IMG/VR virus record: IMGVR_UViG_3300046012_000106 | Coordinates: 1-20,418 of that record | From: a virus | Length of the DNA stretch: 20,418 bases | Direction: 5' to 3' (one strand) | Shown here: one piece after another, positions 13,886-20,418 of the stretch | How the letters are laid out: each line of letters starts with the position of its first letter | Numbering within the stretch: position 1 is the first letter of the stretch | Program-made: the position numbers and the translations under genes | The notes under the pieces: generated by a model | Told to the model about the DNA's origin: nothing | Seen by the model: the letters and a program-made list of their open reading frames with translations, nothing else | The model's database searches: none

Positions 13886-14170
13886 GTGACGCTGACCGAC
13901 CCCTGGGCCGTCGTCATAGCCGCGATCATCGCGGGAGCGGTAAGCGTCCTCCTCGCTCGGCGCACCAGCCACGCGAAACGGGACGCGCTCGAGAAGCTCG
14001 TCGCCGCCGCAGTGGAGACATCTGACCAGAACCACAGAGACGAAATCGCTCGTATCGGCAAGCAACATAGGCAGGAGGTCGAATGGTTACAGAGCCAGAT
14101 CCTCTATTACCAGCAGATGTCGGCGCCCCGCCAGTCTCAGCGGCCGAATCGACCACCGGCGGCCCTGTGA
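13886..14170 (+). CDS. membrane-anchored coiled-coil protein (possible holin or spanin-like)
   Basis: The 94-residue protein has one hydrophobic segment at about 7-24 (WAVVIAAIIAGAVSVLLA). A charged, heptad-like helix runs from 28 to 78 (KRDALEKLVAAAVET, then HRQEVEWLQSQ), followed by a basic Pro-rich tail. This resembles the single-span, coiled-coil membrane proteins found in phage lysis regions. The GTG start is set by GGAGGGAG seven bases upstream. The 3' end overlaps the following gene by up to 88 bases if that gene starts at ATG 14083, a nested arrangement reminiscent of spanin pairs. However, no lipobox is seen in the partner. Confidence 0.6.
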   Translation: MTLTDPWAVVIAAIIAGAVSVLLARRTSHAKRDALEKLVAAAVETSDQNHRDEIARIGKQHRQEVEWLQSQILYYQQMSAPRQSQRPNRPPAAL

Positions 14171-14541
14171 TTAAAGACCCAGCGATTCAGGCGATCGTGG
14201 ACGGCGGCACCGCGCCCTTCCTGTCTCGTAGCCAGAAGTTCGAGCGGGTTCTGCTGTGGGTGCTCGTCGTCGCCGTGGCTGGGCTCGGTTTCGGGTACCT
14301 GCTCGTGAACGGGATCGCGCACCAGGCCCGCGACGCGTCGAACAAGGCGGGCGCGTCGGTGCAGGCGTCGTGCCAGTTCTGGCATGACCTCTCACAAGTC
14401 CCGCTGTCGGACACGTCCACGCGGGTGGTGTTCACGATCATCGCGGACGCGCGGATCGCTTACGCCGGCCTGGGTTGCTCGCCCGCGTTGCCGCCGGCTG
14501 ACCCGCGCGTCGCTGCGTTGCTGCCCCACGGCGTGCACTGA
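14083..14541 (+). CDS. single-span membrane protein of the lysis region
   Basis: From ATG 14083 the protein is 152 residues long: a Pro-rich N-terminus, KDPAIQAIVDGGTAPFLSRSQKFER, one hydrophobic span at about 56-75 (VLLWVLVVAVAGLGFGYLLV) and an external domain with two Cys (SCQFW at 97, LGCSP at 132) that could form a disulfide. Two starts are credible. ATG 14083 has AGGAGG at 14073-14078. GTG 14167 has no good ribosome-binding site but gives the GTGA overlap typical of this genome. Both keep the span and external domain. It sits directly before the endolysin (TGATG). A role in the holin/lysis complex or in envelope interaction is inferred from position only. Confidence 0.65.
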   Translation: MVTEPDPLLPADVGAPPVSAAESTTGGPVIKDPAIQAIVDGGTAPFLSRSQKFERVLLWVLVVAVAGLGFGYLLVNGIAHQARDASNKAGASVQASCQFWHDLSQVPLSDTSTRVVFTIIADARIAYAGLGCSPALPPADPRVAALLPHGVH

Positions 14542-15398
14542 TGATCATCGCCGCCGATGTTTCCTACTTCCAGCGGAAGGTCGATTCGTCGTACCCGCGT
14601 GAGTGGCTGATCATCCGTGGCTGCGACGGCGACTTCCTCGACCCGAACGCGTCGTTTAACGCTGATTGGTGCCGGGGCGCGGTCGCTCAGGGCCGCATGG
14701 TCGGCTGGTCGATGTACGTGGTGTACCGGCCCGGCGCGAACGGCGCGATCCTCGATAACCTCCAGGCGCTCGGCGGCCCGTTCGACCGGCTCGAGATCGA
14801 CATCGAATCCTGGCAAGGCGCGATCCGTGGGGATCGTTCCGATGAGATCAACAGCCTCGCACTGGACCTGGCTGCGCTTGTCGGGGCGGGCAACGTGTGG
14901 CGGTACGGGAACCGCGGCGATCTCGCGAGCATTCACCCTCGGCCGCTGCCTGGTCAGTTGACGAGGGTCGCGAGTTACACGTCTGGCCGGCCCACGGATG
15001 TCCCGAACTTGATCGGTTGGCAGTACACGAACGGCGTCGAGAACCACACCGGTAACCCGGCCACGTCGGCGCCGTTCGGTGCTTGCGACCACAACGAACT
15101 TTACGTCGACCAGCCCGCACCCTCGGGCGGCGGCGGCCAGATAGGAGACGACCTAGACATGGGCGACTACACCCAGGACTTCGCCAGCATCAATGCGTAC
15201 CTCGAGGAGATCAAGGACAAGGACGCGTCGATCGACGCGACCCTCGCGGCGATGCTGACCGTGCAGCAGCAGCAGGCAACGCTCCTACAGAAGATCATCG
15301 ACGCCGAGAACACCCCGGCCGCACCATCCGCGCCCGGCGGCCCCGCCGCGCCCTCGTACACCGGCACCATCACCCTCACCCCGGAGGCAACCGCATGA
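14541..15398 (+). CDS. GH25-type endolysin with coiled-coil C-terminus
   Basis: This 285-residue protein is a likely muramidase that degrades peptidoglycan at the end of infection. Its N-terminal domain follows the GH25 barrel: D6 in AADVSYFQ on strand 1, the catalytic pair D87/E89 in LEIDIESWQG, then IGWQYTNG (158-165) and the late acidic CDHNEL (182-187). No signal peptide is seen, so it needs the neighbouring holin. After a Gly-rich linker (195-200), residues 207-256 form a predicted coiled coil (INAYLEEIKDKDASIDATL, then VQQQQATLLQKII). The Pro/Ala tail that follows is not a known wall-binding repeat. TGATG and ATGA junctions join it to its neighbours. Confidence 0.85.
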   Translation: MIIAADVSYFQRKVDSSYPREWLIIRGCDGDFLDPNASFNADWCRGAVAQGRMVGWSMYVVYRPGANGAILDNLQALGGPFDRLEIDIESWQGAIRGDRSDEINSLALDLAALVGAGNVWRYGNRGDLASIHPRPLPGQLTRVASYTSGRPTDVPNLIGWQYTNGVENHTGNPATSAPFGACDHNELYVDQPAPSGGGGQIGDDLDMGDYTQDFASINAYLEEIKDKDASIDATLAAMLTVQQQQATLLQKIIDAENTPAAPSAPGGPAAPSYTGTITLTPEATA

Positions 15399-15742
15399 CC
15401 GCGCTCGGCATCCACAACTTGACCGCCGTCGTCCTCACCCTGATCGTCGGGTACCTGATCCCGTTTCTGACGTCGCTGATCGCGAAGCAGCACTGGTCTG
15501 GGGCGACGATGGGCCTCGTCACGACGGTCCTGGCCGCGGTCGCTGGGTTCTTCGGTGAGTGGGCCAGCAGCCCTGATCTGAGCCATTACGACTGGCGCTC
15601 GAACGCGCTCCTCGCAGTCGCCGCGCTTGCTGTCGCCCTCGCGAGCCGCGCGCTGGTCCTGCGTGGGACTCCGTTGGACGCGAAGCTCCTCGCGATCGGT
15701 TCACGCGCGCCCGCGCCGGCGCCTGAGCATGAGGCCGCCTGA
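15395..15742 (+). CDS. holin candidate with three membrane spans
   Basis: The 115-residue product has three hydrophobic segments at about 9-29, 36-55 and 68-88, short polar loops and a tail rich in Ala and Pro (APAPAPEHEAA). This is the class I holin layout. It lies between the endolysin and the peptidase, coupled by ATGA and TGATG. A holin would open the cytoplasmic membrane at a set time so the signal-less endolysin reaches the wall. The assignment rests on topology and context. The second small membrane gene cluster upstream may supply a partner or an antiholin. Confidence 0.75.
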   Translation: MTALGIHNLTAVVLTLIVGYLIPFLTSLIAKQHWSGATMGLVTTVLAAVAGFFGEWASSPDLSHYDWRSNALLAVAALAVALASRALVLRGTPLDAKLLAIGSRAPAPAPEHEAA

Positions 15743-16659
15743 TGGTCGAGCTCGCCCCGTACACCGTTCACCGGCGCCATATCCCTGAGGCTGTCGTCTC
15801 GGGTAAGCCCCTCGGTCGCCACGTCCACCATGACTCGCGGTCTCTGGGCTATCAGGTCGTGCCCGATGGGACGGTCAAGACGGTCCGTTGGAATCGGACC
15901 ATTCCCGTGCTCGATCAGGGCGACGTCGGGTCGTGCACCGGCAATGCCGCCGTGGGCCACCTCGGGACCAGCCCGGACGAGGACGCCTTGGCGAGCCTGG
16001 TCGCGACGGGTGCGCTGAAGCTCGACGAACCCGAGGCGCTCAAGCTGTATTCGGCGGCTGAGACGATCGACGGCGACGGCCCGTACCCGCCGAACGACAA
16101 CGGCTCGAGCGGGTTGTCGGTGGCGAAGGCTGCGAAGACCGCGGGCCTGATCAGCGGCTACACCCACGCCACGTCGCTGGCCGCGGCGCAGACCGCGATC
16201 CAGCTCGGCCCGTTCATCGTGGGCTCCGACTGGCACACGTCGATGGACTCACCCGACGCGGCCGGTGTCGTGACCGTGTCCGGGTCTGTGCGTGGCGGGC
16301 ATGAGTACGAGTGCATCGGCTACGACGCCCAAACGGACCTCTGGGAGTTCGTGAACTCATGGGGCACCGGGTTCGGCAAGGCTGGTCACTTCTTCTACTC
16401 GTCGGCGTCGTTCACGAAGCTTCTCGCCGCTGATGGTGACGTGACGCAGTTCGTGCCCTTGTCGCAGCCCGCACCAACCCCGACACCGGCCCCGGTACCC
16501 AACCCCCCAACACCGCCGGGGCCGGCCATACCTGTAGCTGTGCAGACGTTCCTCAGTAGCGTCCCGGCCGGGTGGGAGAACGAGGCGCACACCCTCGGCA
16601 ACAAGACCGTCGCCCACGCCGTCCAGGCGTTGCGGACCACCTACGGCCTACAAAAATAA
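15742..16659 (+). CDS. papain-like (C1-type) cysteine peptidase with Pro-rich linker
   Basis: Residues 50-240 hold the papain signature in order: Q59 and C65 in PVLDQGDVGSCTGNAA, H187 in GGHEYECIGYD and N205 in FVNSWGTGFGKAGHFF. All four catalytic residues are present, so the enzyme is probably active. It lacks a long propeptide and a recognisable signal peptide. A Pro-rich linker (PAPTPTPAPVPNPPTPPGP, 243-261) leads to a 44-residue C-terminal module of unknown type. It follows the holin in a TGATG junction. Possible roles are cutting host surface proteins or cross-bridges during lysis or entry, or processing virion proteins. The sequence alone does not choose among these. Confidence 0.85.
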   Translation: MVELAPYTVHRRHIPEAVVSGKPLGRHVHHDSRSLGYQVVPDGTVKTVRWNRTIPVLDQGDVGSCTGNAAVGHLGTSPDEDALASLVATGALKLDEPEALKLYSAAETIDGDGPYPPNDNGSSGLSVAKAAKTAGLISGYTHATSLAAAQTAIQLGPFIVGSDWHTSMDSPDAAGVVTVSGSVRGGHEYECIGYDAQTDLWEFVNSWGTGFGKAGHFFYSSASFTKLLAADGDVTQFVPLSQPAPTPTPAPVPNPPTPPGPAIPVAVQTFLSSVPAGWENEAHTLGNKTVAHAVQALRTTYGLQK

Positions 16660-16673
16660 GAAATGAGGACCGA

Positions 16674-17042
16674 ATGACGCAGCCCGATCCGCGGCTGGCG
16701 GCGAACGTGTGCCGGCAGTGCGGCCAGTCACAGATCAACGGCGGTGTGCAGGCGCCGATGGTGCATTACGGCGCCGACACTTATCACCTCGACTGCCTGC
16801 CCTACGACCTCGAGGCGTTGCACCGCGACCGTCATAGTGCGGCGATCGACGCGGCGAAGTCCGGGGTTCGGGGCGACGAGCTCCGCGCGGTCGTCCACAG
16901 CGAAGCAGCCGCGACGCTGGCCGCGGAGGCGACGCGTCTGACATCGAGTGATGAGTCGGCACCCGACCATGTCGTCTCGGCTGTCCATGCCGACGCAGAC
17001 ACGCACACCGCGCTCGCCGCGAGCCTGGGTGGTGCCGAATGA
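16674..17042 (+). CDS. zinc-finger-like protein with helical tail
   Basis: This 122-residue protein carries CRQCGQS at 13-19 and, about 20 residues later, YHLDCLP with H38 and C41. That is a treble-clef/LIM-like CxxC...HxxC arrangement likely to bind one zinc ion. The rest is Ala-rich helix with several His residues (RAVVHSEAAATLAAEATRL). ATGAGGA lies about six bases before ATG 16674. An earlier in-frame ATG at 16572 would overlap the peptidase and is unlikely. It is coupled by ATGA to the next gene. Function is unknown; the position suggests a virion or appendage-related part. Confidence 0.65.
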   Translation: MTQPDPRLAANVCRQCGQSQINGGVQAPMVHYGADTYHLDCLPYDLEALHRDRHSAAIDAAKSGVRGDELRAVVHSEAAATLAAEATRLTSSDESAPDHVVSAVHADADTHTALAASLGGAE

Positions 17043-17467
17043 CCGCCCTCGATGAGGTCATCGGTAACGCCCTCAATGACGCGATTCTCGCGAACGCGGC
17101 GTCGGGCACGTCGAACCTGAAGATCGGGTCCGTCCAACTGACGGCGCCGTATACCGTGTTGTTCGACGCGACCCGCGGCACCGCGTCGGTGACGGGCACG
17201 GCGATCACGGGGACCAGCTCCACGACGCTCGCCGGGAAGGTCGCGACCGCGTCGGCGTCGGTGTCGCATGTGCCCACGAAAGCCAACGACGCGATCATCT
17301 CGATCACGACATCGGCGTCGGGCACGTGGAACGGGATCCGAGTCCAAGACTCGACCGGCACGCCACAGCGTGTGCTGTACGGGCCCACGTCGGACCTGTC
17401 GAAGGCGTTCGGCTCCGGTGACATTCTGTCGCTCCCCATCGGTAACCTCACGCTCACGACCGGCTGA
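17039..17467 (+). CDS. hypothetical tail/appendage-type structural protein
   Basis: This 142-residue protein is rich in Thr, Ser, Ala and Gly, with regular beta-strand patterns: LKIGSVQLTAPYTVLFDATRG at 26-46, then IISITTSASGTWNGIRV. Such composition is common in small proteins of phage tail tips and fibres. The N-terminus (MTALDEVIGNALNDAILANA) is helical. I see no catalytic motif. It starts in ATGA overlap with the zinc-finger-like gene and lies immediately before the large fibre gene, which supports a structural role. Confidence 0.6.
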   Translation: MTALDEVIGNALNDAILANAASGTSNLKIGSVQLTAPYTVLFDATRGTASVTGTAITGTSSTTLAGKVATASASVSHVPTKANDAIISITTSASGTWNGIRVQDSTGTPQRVLYGPTSDLSKAFGSGDILSLPIGNLTLTTG

Positions 17468-17480
17468 GCAGAGACCGTCG

Positions 17481-19898
17481 ATGGCGTACGAGCTCCTAGC
17501 GAACCTCGTCTCGACGACGCTGAGCGCTTCGATCTCCTCGACGTCGGCGACGTCGTGCACGGTTGCGTCCGCAACCGGGTTCCCGGTGGCGACGCTCGGC
17601 GTGACCCAGTTCCGAGTCAACATCGACAACGAGCTCATCATCGTAACGAACACCGAGGGCACGAAGTGGACGATCAGCCGCGGCGCTGAGGGGACGACAG
17701 CGGCGACGCATTCCAGCGGCGCCACTGTCACTCAGGTGTGGACGGTTGCGTCGGTGACGACGCCGGCAGCGGCCCGCGACGAGGCGCGGATGGCGACGCT
17801 GGCCGCGTCGGATGGGCGCCGGTCGAGCGGGCTCGCGTTGGCCGCCTACCAGGATGCTCAACCCAACTTTGTCGAGTTGTGGCCGAATCTGAATAACTGG
17901 TCGGTCGGCGGCGCGAACGGCTCTCAAGTCTCGGCTGGCCGCGTCTACGGCGGCAGCGCGCCGGGTGGCTCCACGTCGGGGATGAACTACTCGTTTCCGG
18001 TGCCTACTGGTGGCGTGTTCCGGGCGGTCACCACCGTCGACTTAGGCCCCGCAAACGCCTCCGACTACATGATCTTCGGGGTCTCAACCGACGCGGCTGG
18101 GGCTACTCCCACGTCTGCGGCTGGCGCCGCAACAGGGATCGCGTTCTTGGACGCGGATATCCACTCGTGGGTGGCTGGCACTGACACCGACCTCGGGGCG
18201 ATGCCGGCTGCGTCGCAGACGTGGGGCATCACCATGATCGCGGACGGCACCAACTTGACGTTCACGGTCAGCCGGCAGAGCGGCGTGCAGGGCGAGTTCC
18301 GGTACAAGATCGCGCAGCCGACCGGCATCAACAACATTTACCTATTCGTGTCGGACGCTAATGCGTTGTCGGGTCGCAGTTTCGGCCCGGTCGGGGTGTC
18401 CCGTAACTTGTCGACGATCACCCCACGGGCGGGCATCGAGGGTGTCACTCGCACGGTCCATTGGACGACCGACGCCGTGCCGAACAACTTCAAGATCACC
18501 CTGCCCGCGAATTACGACTCGCGGATCCCGTCGCCGCTCGCGATCTGCTTTCACGGCAACGGCGCCGACGAGAACCTGTACTCGGACAACGGCGACACCA
18601 ACGCGACGGCGATCGGGCTGGGGCTACTCGCGGCCGGCTACATCGTTCTGACGGCGACGCAGAACTCCAACGGGTCCAGCTGGGGCGCGCAGGGCTCCCT
18701 GGACGCCTACTACAACGCCTACATCTACGCCCGCGACCATTACAACATCGGCCCGGTGGTGTTGCACGGGGATTCGATGGGCAACCTCGAAGCAGCCCTC
18801 ACTATCGCGGGCCAACGCATCCCCGGCATCGTCGCCTACATGGGCGGCTCACCCGCGCTGAGCCTGCTCGCCTGCGCTATCACCGGCAGCGCGTTCCTGA
18901 CCACGATCAACACCGCTTACGGCATCACCCAGGGCACCCTGTCCGGTGCGATGGCCTCGACGGGGCTCACGTCGGTTCCGACGACGGCGAGCTTCCCCAC
19001 GATCGGCACGAAGCTGTACCTCGGCATTGATACCGCGAACGCGGAGATCGTGACCACGACCGGCGCATCAACCGGCACGGCGGTCGCGGTCACCGCTACG
19101 GCGTTCACTCATCTGAGCGGCGCGAAAGTCAGCGACTATCCGACGAAGACCGCCGGCCACGACCCGATGCTGCTCTCGGGTGATGCGTTCCTCGGTGTGC
19201 CTATCAAGCTGTACGCCTCGGCCAGCGACACCACCGTCATCAAGGCGAGCAACGCCGACGTATTCGGTGCCCTGCTCGCGCCGTACGCGAAAGAAGCAAC
19301 CGTAGTCGCGGCCTCGGGGACGCACACCGACGCGTCGAACTACCCGGTTTCGACGACCGTCGCGTTCTTCAACAGCTACACGGGCGGCGCGCCGCTCGTC
19401 ACCTTGCCGCCAGTCAACCCCGTGCGCCCCGAGCAGCGGCTCTACCTGCCCGCCGCGTACACCCTCACCTCGAGCACGTCGGCGCAGAAGCTATTCAACG
19501 TGCCGAGCACCGGGGCGTTCAATGTCGACGCCGAGGTCTACGAGTTCGAGTGCGAGTTCGACCTGACCGGCATGTCAGCGACGAGCGGAACCTTCTCGTT
19601 CCTGTTCGGCGGGACCGCGACGATCGGGTCCATCAAGTATTGGGCGTCGGCGCAGAAGTCGGCGGCGGTCGGGACTCTCGCGACATGGCCATCGAAGGTC
19701 GTCACAGTAGGGACCGCGTCCGCGTTGGTCGCCGCGACGACGACGACCACTGGCGCGGCCGTCATCCGGGGCGTCGTCGAGGTAACGGCTCCCGGCACCC
19801 TGATCCCCGAGGTTAAGCTCAGCGTCGCCTCCGCGGCTGTGGTCGGCGCGGGTTCCTGGTTCCGGCTCACTCCCGGCGCTGACCTGATCGCGGCGTGA
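17481..19898 (+). CDS. tail-fibre-type protein with embedded alpha/beta-hydrolase
   Basis: This modular 805-residue protein starts at ATG 17481; a longer in-frame start at 17268 lies inside the previous gene. Residues 33-91 form a small fibre module (FRVNIDNELIIVTNTEG, TISRGAEGTTAATHSSGA). Residues 130-310 are beta rich. Residues 322-632 are an alpha/beta-hydrolase with oxyanion HGNG (358-361), nucleophile S432 in HGDSMGN, D583 in SASDTTV and H615 in SGTHTD. Between the Ser and Asp, residues about 485-550 repeat the N-terminal module pattern, an apparent insertion. Residues 655-800 form a C-terminal beta domain (YEFECEFDLTGMSATSGTF, GTLIPEVKLS, GSWFRLTPG). Host-surface binding and ester cleavage are likely; the substrate is unknown. 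Confidence 0.85.
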   Translation: MAYELLANLVSTTLSASISSTSATSCTVASATGFPVATLGVTQFRVNIDNELIIVTNTEGTKWTISRGAEGTTAATHSSGATVTQVWTVASVTTPAAARDEARMATLAASDGRRSSGLALAAYQDAQPNFVELWPNLNNWSVGGANGSQVSAGRVYGGSAPGGSTSGMNYSFPVPTGGVFRAVTTVDLGPANASDYMIFGVSTDAAGATPTSAAGAATGIAFLDADIHSWVAGTDTDLGAMPAASQTWGITMIADGTNLTFTVSRQSGVQGEFRYKIAQPTGINNIYLFVSDANALSGRSFGPVGVSRNLSTITPRAGIEGVTRTVHWTTDAVPNNFKITLPANYDSRIPSPLAICFHGNGADENLYSDNGDTNATAIGLGLLAAGYIVLTATQNSNGSSWGAQGSLDAYYNAYIYARDHYNIGPVVLHGDSMGNLEAALTIAGQRIPGIVAYMGGSPALSLLACAITGSAFLTTINTAYGITQGTLSGAMASTGLTSVPTTASFPTIGTKLYLGIDTANAEIVTTTGASTGTAVAVTATAFTHLSGAKVSDYPTKTAGHDPMLLSGDAFLGVPIKLYASASDTTVIKASNADVFGALLAPYAKEATVVAASGTHTDASNYPVSTTVAFFNSYTGGAPLVTLPPVNPVRPEQRLYLPAAYTLTSSTSAQKLFNVPSTGAFNVDAEVYEFECEFDLTGMSATSGTFSFLFGGTATIGSIKYWASAQKSAAVGTLATWPSKVVTVGTASALVAATTTTTGAAVIRGVVEVTAPGTLIPEVKLSVASAAVVGAGSWFRLTPGADLIAA
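18933..19130 (+). repeat. second copy of the fibre module inside the hydrolase domain
   Basis: Residues about 485-550 of the fibre protein (FPTIGTKLYLGIDTANAEIV, then HLSGAKV) follow the same pattern as residues 33-91 (FPVATLG, FRVNIDNELIIV, THSSGATV). Removing them joins AYGITQ to SDYPTKTAGHDPML, a natural continuation of a hydrolase chain. The two copies are diverged at the DNA level. Confidence 0.6.
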
Positions 19899-19902
19899 CC
19901 TG

Positions 19903-20418
19903 ATGGCTTTCACCGGCCAACTCGGCGCGGCGCAACCAGGTGCGCTCGAGCTCGGCGCGGTGCCCAGCGGAGGCACCCAAACCGCGACCGTCGCCTTAGC
20001 GGTCGGCGTCAGTCTCGGCGTCGCCGCGCTGCGTGAAGCTGACGCCACCGTCGCGCTGAATGTCGGGGTGGCGCTCGGAGTGACGCCGCTCCGCGAGGCC
20101 GACACCGCTGTGTCTCTGGCCATAGGCGTCGCGATCGGAGTGACTAGCCAGAGGGAAACCGACGCGACGATCGCGCTCAGCGTGGGTGTGGCGCTGGCCG
20201 TGGCCGCCGTCCGCGAAACAGACACTACCGTCGCGCTCAACGTCGGCGCCGCGTTGGGTGTCACGGCACTGAGGGAAGCAGACGCGGCCGTTACCCTCGC
20301 CGTCCTCGTCACCCTGGGCGTGGTCGGCCAGGCCACATATCAGCCGACCGCGCCGCTCATCGTGACCCTTACGCTGGCCATCGCCCCGCAAGCCACCTAC
20401 CAGCCAGCGGTCACACTG
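19903..20418 (+). CDS. repeat protein of 20-residue units (3' end beyond window)
   Basis: An ATG at 19903, five bases after the fibre gene stop, opens a frame that stays open to the window end. After a 23-residue Gly/Ala-rich start, the chain is built from 20-residue units of the form READxTVALxVGxALGVT. Alternating small and hydrophobic residues point to beta strands, perhaps a fibrous or solenoid shaft. From about 20332 the unit changes to ATYQPTAPL, so a second repeat type begins. No close ribosome-binding site is visible; reinitiation after the fibre gene is likely. The domain and function of the missing C-terminus are unknown. A fibre or surface-attachment role is inferred from neighbours. 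Confidence 0.75.
   Translation, partial: MAFTGQLGAAQPGALELGAVPSGGTQTATVALAVGVSLGVAALREADATVALNVGVALGVTPLREADTAVSLAIGVAIGVTSQRETDATIALSVGVALAVAAVRETDTTVALNVGAALGVTALREADAAVTLAVLVTLGVVGQATYQPTAPLIVTLTLAIAPQATYQPAVTL
19972..20418 (+). repeat. tandem 60-bp coding repeats
   Basis: Units begin at 19972, 20032, 20092, 20152, 20212, 20272, 20332 and 20392 with no length variation. The first is degenerate, five are close (RE-A/T-D start), and the last two switch to ATYQP. Synonymous differences between units are plentiful, so the protein pattern is better kept than the DNA, which suggests selection and age rather than a recent expansion or assembly fault. Confidence 0.85.

Noticed and set aside
19575-20336. 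253-residue minus-strand frame opposite the repeats
   Set aside because: Its apparent Ser/Ala/Thr periodicity is the complement of the 60-bp repeats on the + strand, where the frame has proper protein character.
1-20418. integrase, att sites, tRNA genes, CRISPR arrays or insertion sequences
   Set aside because: I looked for recombinase motifs, tRNA-like cloverleaf segments, regularly spaced palindromic repeats and terminal inverted repeats, and found none I could support.

Overview
The window reads as part of a tailed-phage (Caudoviricetes) genome, or a prophage of the same type, from a G+C-rich host, most likely an actinobacterium. The reasons are the strong third-position G/C bias, frequent GTG starts, an HK97-type head module and a GH25-type lysin. 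Every gene I can support lies on the + strand. Almost all adjacent genes share a 4-base ATGA or GTGA overlap, or a TAATG/TGATG junction, so long polycistronic, translationally coupled transcripts are likely. I see no integrase, repressor, att site, tRNA or CRISPR, so lysogeny cannot be judged.

Layout: (1) Positions 1-1708 hold the end of a DNA-metabolism operon: the 3' end of an unknown gene, a RusA-like Holliday junction resolvase, an HTH-tailed protein and a winged-helix replication-type protein. (2) Positions 1709-1934 are the longest gene-free stretch. It is visibly A/T richer than its surroundings and carries six AACTAC words. (3) Positions 1935-5675 are a DNA-modification and small-protein block: a D12-class adenine methylase, three small Cys-containing proteins, a nucleoside 2-deoxyribosyltransferase-like enzyme, an unknown protein and a ParB-like nuclease/methyltransferase fusion. 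(4) Positions 5675-13829 are packaging and head: a TerS-like protein, an island of five small genes, TerL, a small membrane protein, portal, a small basic protein, a ClpP-like prohead protease with an unusual Cys-rich tail, the major capsid protein, a probable capsid-associated protein and a zinc-ribbon protein. (5) Positions 13886-16659 are lysis-related: two membrane proteins with overlapping genes, a GH25 endolysin, a three-span holin candidate and a papain-like cysteine peptidase. (6) Positions 16674-20418 are host-contact or appendage genes: a zinc-finger-like protein, a small structural-type protein, an 805-residue fibre protein with an embedded alpha/beta-hydrolase, and the start of a protein made of exact 20-residue (60-bp) repeats that runs off the window.

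The most notable points are the architecture of the fibre/esterase (a fibre-type module apparently inserted between its catalytic serine and the aspartate/histidine), the repeat protein, the protease fused to a MuF-like Cys/His-rich tail, the papain-like peptidase beside the holin, and the absence of connector, tail-tube and tape-measure genes between the capsid gene and the lysis cassette. All function calls come from reading motifs by eye; no search was run.
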